Shown here piece after piece: positions 47,993 through 49,626 of a stretch of 49,626 nucleotides of DNA. The notes below the pieces were generated by a model. It was not told the DNA's origin and made no database searches. It saw only the letters and a list, made by a program, of their open reading frames with translations. The stretch comes from Gemmiger formicilis (GTDB lineage: Bacteria > Bacillota > Clostridia > Oscillospirales > Ruminococcaceae), in NCBI RefSeq assembly GCF_900167555.1, contig NZ_FUYF01000016.1, forward strand, positions 1-49,626. Direction: 5' to 3'. Numbering within the stretch: the stretch's first letter is position 1; the number at the start of each line of letters is the position of its first letter. The position numbers and the translations under genes were made by a program.

Positions 47993-48403
47993 TTATATAA
48001 GGATGCCGCTGCAATGGTCGATCTCATGCTGGATGATCTGGGCCGTCCAGCCGGTGAAATTCCTGACGTGGGTCTGCATCTGACGATCCTGCCACTGCAC
48101 CTTAATGGTGCGGTGCCGCCTGGCTCGGCGCTGCCCCTGCAGCGACAGGCAGCCTTCCTCGGCCAGGTACAGCCCCTTGCGGTAGACGATGACCGGGTTG
48201 AACATCTCGCAGGGTGTGCCGTCGTTGTCAAACACGATGATCGCCTTGTTGACGCCGATCATATTGGCGGCCATGCCGACACAGCCGTCCTCGTGCGCCT
48301 TGAGTGTATCCAGCAGATCATCGGCGACAGCAATGTCGCCGGCATCGGCGGGCAGCGCCTTCTGCGCTAAAAAGACCGTGTCGGTCATCAGGGGACGAAC
48401 CAT
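47993..48403 (-). CDS. Peptide deformylase-like protein, variant motif I
   Basis: Deformylases remove the N-formyl group from new proteins. In 136 residues, motif II EEGCLSL (82-88) with the metal Cys85 and motif III QHEIDH (125-130) with both metal His and the catalytic Glu are intact. Motif I, normally GxGxAAxQ, reads GCVGMAANM, so the Gln that stabilises the transition state is Met48 (and the preceding Pro is Asn47). I recall this variant in other Clostridia. It is also short at the C-terminus. AGGAGG precedes the ATG. It may be a low-activity or specialised deformylase, with a standard one elsewhere. Confidence 0.85.
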   Translation of the reverse strand: MVRPLMTDTVFLAQKALPADAGDIAVADDLLDTLKAHEDGCVGMAANMIGVNKAIIVFDNDGTPCEMFNPVIVYRKGLYLAEEGCLSLQGQRRARRHRTIKVQWQDRQMQTHVRNFTGWTAQIIQHEIDHCSGILI

Positions 48404-48461
48404 AGGGAAAAACCTCCTGCCTATACTATATAAATAGTATAGCGCAGGGCAGGGCCGCCGG

Positions 48462-48662
48462 TCAATAGGGCAGCGGCCCCAGATACCCGCCTGCGGCGCG
48501 GCACTGGTGCAGCACCGCGCGGCAGGATTCGTCGGCGCGGCGTAAGTACTCCTTCTTGCGGGCCAGGTCGCGGCGCTGCTGCTCCTGCATCGCGCGGAAA
48601 TGCGGGCAGGACTTGTGGCACCCCGGGCAATACGCATGGCAATTCTTCTGGCAAGGAAGCAT
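48462..48662 (-). CDS. Small Cys-rich protein of unknown function
   Basis: The 66-residue protein starts MLPCQKNCHAYCPGCHKSC, with five Cys and two His in the first 22 residues in a CxxxC...CxxCxxxC pattern suggesting a metal site, followed by a basic helix (FRAMQEQQRRDLARKKEYL) and two more Cys. AAGGAG lies 8 bases before the ATG, supporting a real gene. It stands 58 bases upstream of the deformylase-like gene on the same strand and may be co-transcribed. I do not recognise a family. Confidence 0.75.
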   Translation of the reverse strand: MLPCQKNCHAYCPGCHKSCPHFRAMQEQQRRDLARKKEYLRRADESCRAVLHQCRAAGGYLGPLPY

Positions 48663-48859
48663 AGGAAACGCTCCTTTCATGAAAATCAGGTATCGAATGG
48701 AAAACTGACACAAGATATAGTAGGAAAGAACCGTTCTTCTGCCTACAGTATACACCATCCATCCTGTCACATCAAGGGGAAACATGTAACGCTTGTGTAA
48801 AGATTGCGCGAGAGGGAGACTCGCCGGAAGTTGATGTCTGCCATCCCGCTTCTTTCCAC

Positions 48860-49110
48860 CCCCCCGTAGGGGCCGGGCATGCCCGGCCCGCGCACTTTCC
48901 GCCGCCGCCCGTTACTGCTTTACACACCCCGTCTCACCCCTACATCGTAGGGAGGGGTCTTGACCCCTCCGCGGGGCGTCGAGGACGCCGCCCCCTACAG
49001 AGATGGCCCGAAACCATCCTACACCTATACACGCCCGCGGCGGCCTGAGGGCAGGCCGCCCTACAATCTTCCGTTCACCCCCCCGTAGGGGCCGGGCATG
49101 CCCGGCCCGC
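48860..49110. repeat. Palindromic repeats before the rRNA operon
   Basis: CGTAGGGG with CCGGGCATGCCCGG (48866-48889), GTAGGGAGGGGTCTTGACCC with CTCC (about 48946-48971), GGGGCGTCGAGGACGCCGCC with CCCTAC (about 48973-48999), GGCGGCCTGAGGGCAGGCCG with CCCTAC (about 49038-49064), and TAGGGG with CCGGGCATGCCCGG (49086-49108). From 49110 to 49290 is C-rich, low-G DNA without a gene; I see nothing else in it. Confidence 0.75.
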
Positions 49111-49301
49111 AACCTCCCCGCCGCCTGCCGTCAATCTTCCACCGCCCACCCATTCCCCCAAACCACCTGATCCCGCAACCCGCTTGCCGCCCACCACCCC
49201 CCATAATTTGTGCCCGCCAACCGCCGTCACCCCAATATACACCTTGCCCAAACTTCACCCTCAAACTTTGTCGAAAAAATCAAAAAACTTGAAAAAACCT
49301 G

Positions 49302-49330
49302 TTGACAAAGGTCATACTACTTGCTATAAT
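49302..49330 (+). promoter_or_regulatory. rRNA operon promoter P1
   Basis: TTGACA (49302-49307), exactly 17 bases, TATAAT (49325-49330): a full consensus pair. Confidence 0.93.
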
Positions 49331-49442
49331 AATCAAGCTGTCTCGCGAGCCCAGCCCGCGGCGGCAGCCGCTGGAGCCTTTACCTACAGCTTGTACGCCG
49401 TTTTTTGAAGAAAACTTCTTCAAAAAACTTTCAGAAAACCTC

Positions 49443-49626
49443 TTGACAAACGAGAGAATCTGATATATAATATACAAGCTGTCACGGAAACGCGACAGCG
49501 CAGCAGGACCTTGAAAATTGAACAAAACTGAAACTTGTGGAACCTTGATCGTGGGTTTGGAAACCCACGTTAATCAATTCCAAATTTACAAGTAATTCAT
49601 ACAGGACGCAAGCGATTGTGTCTGAG
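49443..49626 (+). promoter_or_regulatory. rRNA operon promoter P2 and 16S leader
   Basis: TTGACA (49443-49448), 17 bases, TATAAT (49466-49471). The downstream leader folds as CGTGGGTTT/AAACCCACG (about 49549-49569), extended by TTGAT/ATCAA and ACTTGT/ACAAGT, a long stem of the kind that brackets pre-16S processing sites. The 16S gene itself should start just after the window. Confidence 0.9.

Overview
The window looks like chromosome of a GC-rich, anaerobic gut Firmicute of the Oscillospiraceae/Ruminococcaceae type (Faecalibacterium/Gemmiger/Subdoligranulum-like). The evidence is pyruvate formate-lyase with its activase, type I and type III glutamine synthetases beside an ANTAR regulator, a CBS-containing family II pyrophosphatase, a DUF6110/P-type ATPase pair, Firmicutes-style sigma-A promoters and very many short palindromic repeats between genes. 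The assignment comes from protein content only. The window opens in the 3' end of a 5S rRNA followed by tRNA-Lys and closes in the promoter and leader of another rRNA operon, so it is an inter-rrn segment with both rrn units on the + strand.

Layout. 0-2.7 kb: 5S end, tRNA-Lys, an orphan pilin-like gene (-), a diguanylate cyclase remnant whose catalytic domain is deleted, and a ComF-type phosphoribosyltransferase. 2.9-8 kb: glycerol catabolism (glpK, GlpA-type dehydrogenase, FAD oxidoreductase, DUF1667). 8.2-11.8 kb: N-acetylglucosamine use (nagE, nagB, nagA). 12.8-17.6 kb: alanine/glycine:cation symporter (-), lipoprotein, typA (-). 18-25.7 kb: CBS pyrophosphatase, then on the - strand a membrane acyltransferase, a small export protein, a P-type ATPase with DUF6110, and an HD-GYP/AraC fusion regulator. 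26.2-31 kb: enolase, pflB, pflA and a candidate small RNA. 31.9-35.1 kb: aldo/keto reductase divergent from a MarR regulator, and a MATE exporter. 35.4-40 kb: ANTAR regulator, glnA, glnN (all -). 40.4-44 kb: CYTH protein and two DUF3048 lipoproteins. 44.6-48.7 kb: histidine phosphatase, XRE regulator, AbrB/zinc-ribbon protein, amidase, deformylase-like protein and a Cys-rich miniprotein.

How the genes fit together. Glycerol-3-phosphate and amino-sugar catabolism feed glycolysis at dihydroxyacetone phosphate and fructose-6-phosphate; enolase and PFL then lead to acetyl-CoA and formate. Three promoters (the HD-GYP/AraC gene, eno, and a gene-less transcript at about 31.07 kb) share a TTGACA -35 box and an 18-bp operator, GGTTAG-N6-CTAACC, next to the -10 box. 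I infer a small regulon, possibly run by the HD-GYP/AraC protein.

The other main signal is the intergenic DNA. Most gaps hold palindromic repeats from several families. Two structured elements (module 1, about 200 bp, directly after the stop codons of nagA and ppaC; module 2, about 145 bp) each occur twice, and their copies differ by compensatory base-pair changes, so pairing rather than sequence has been kept. A wider set of short palindromes shares GTAGGG...CCCTAC edges while the palindromic core differs from copy to copy.
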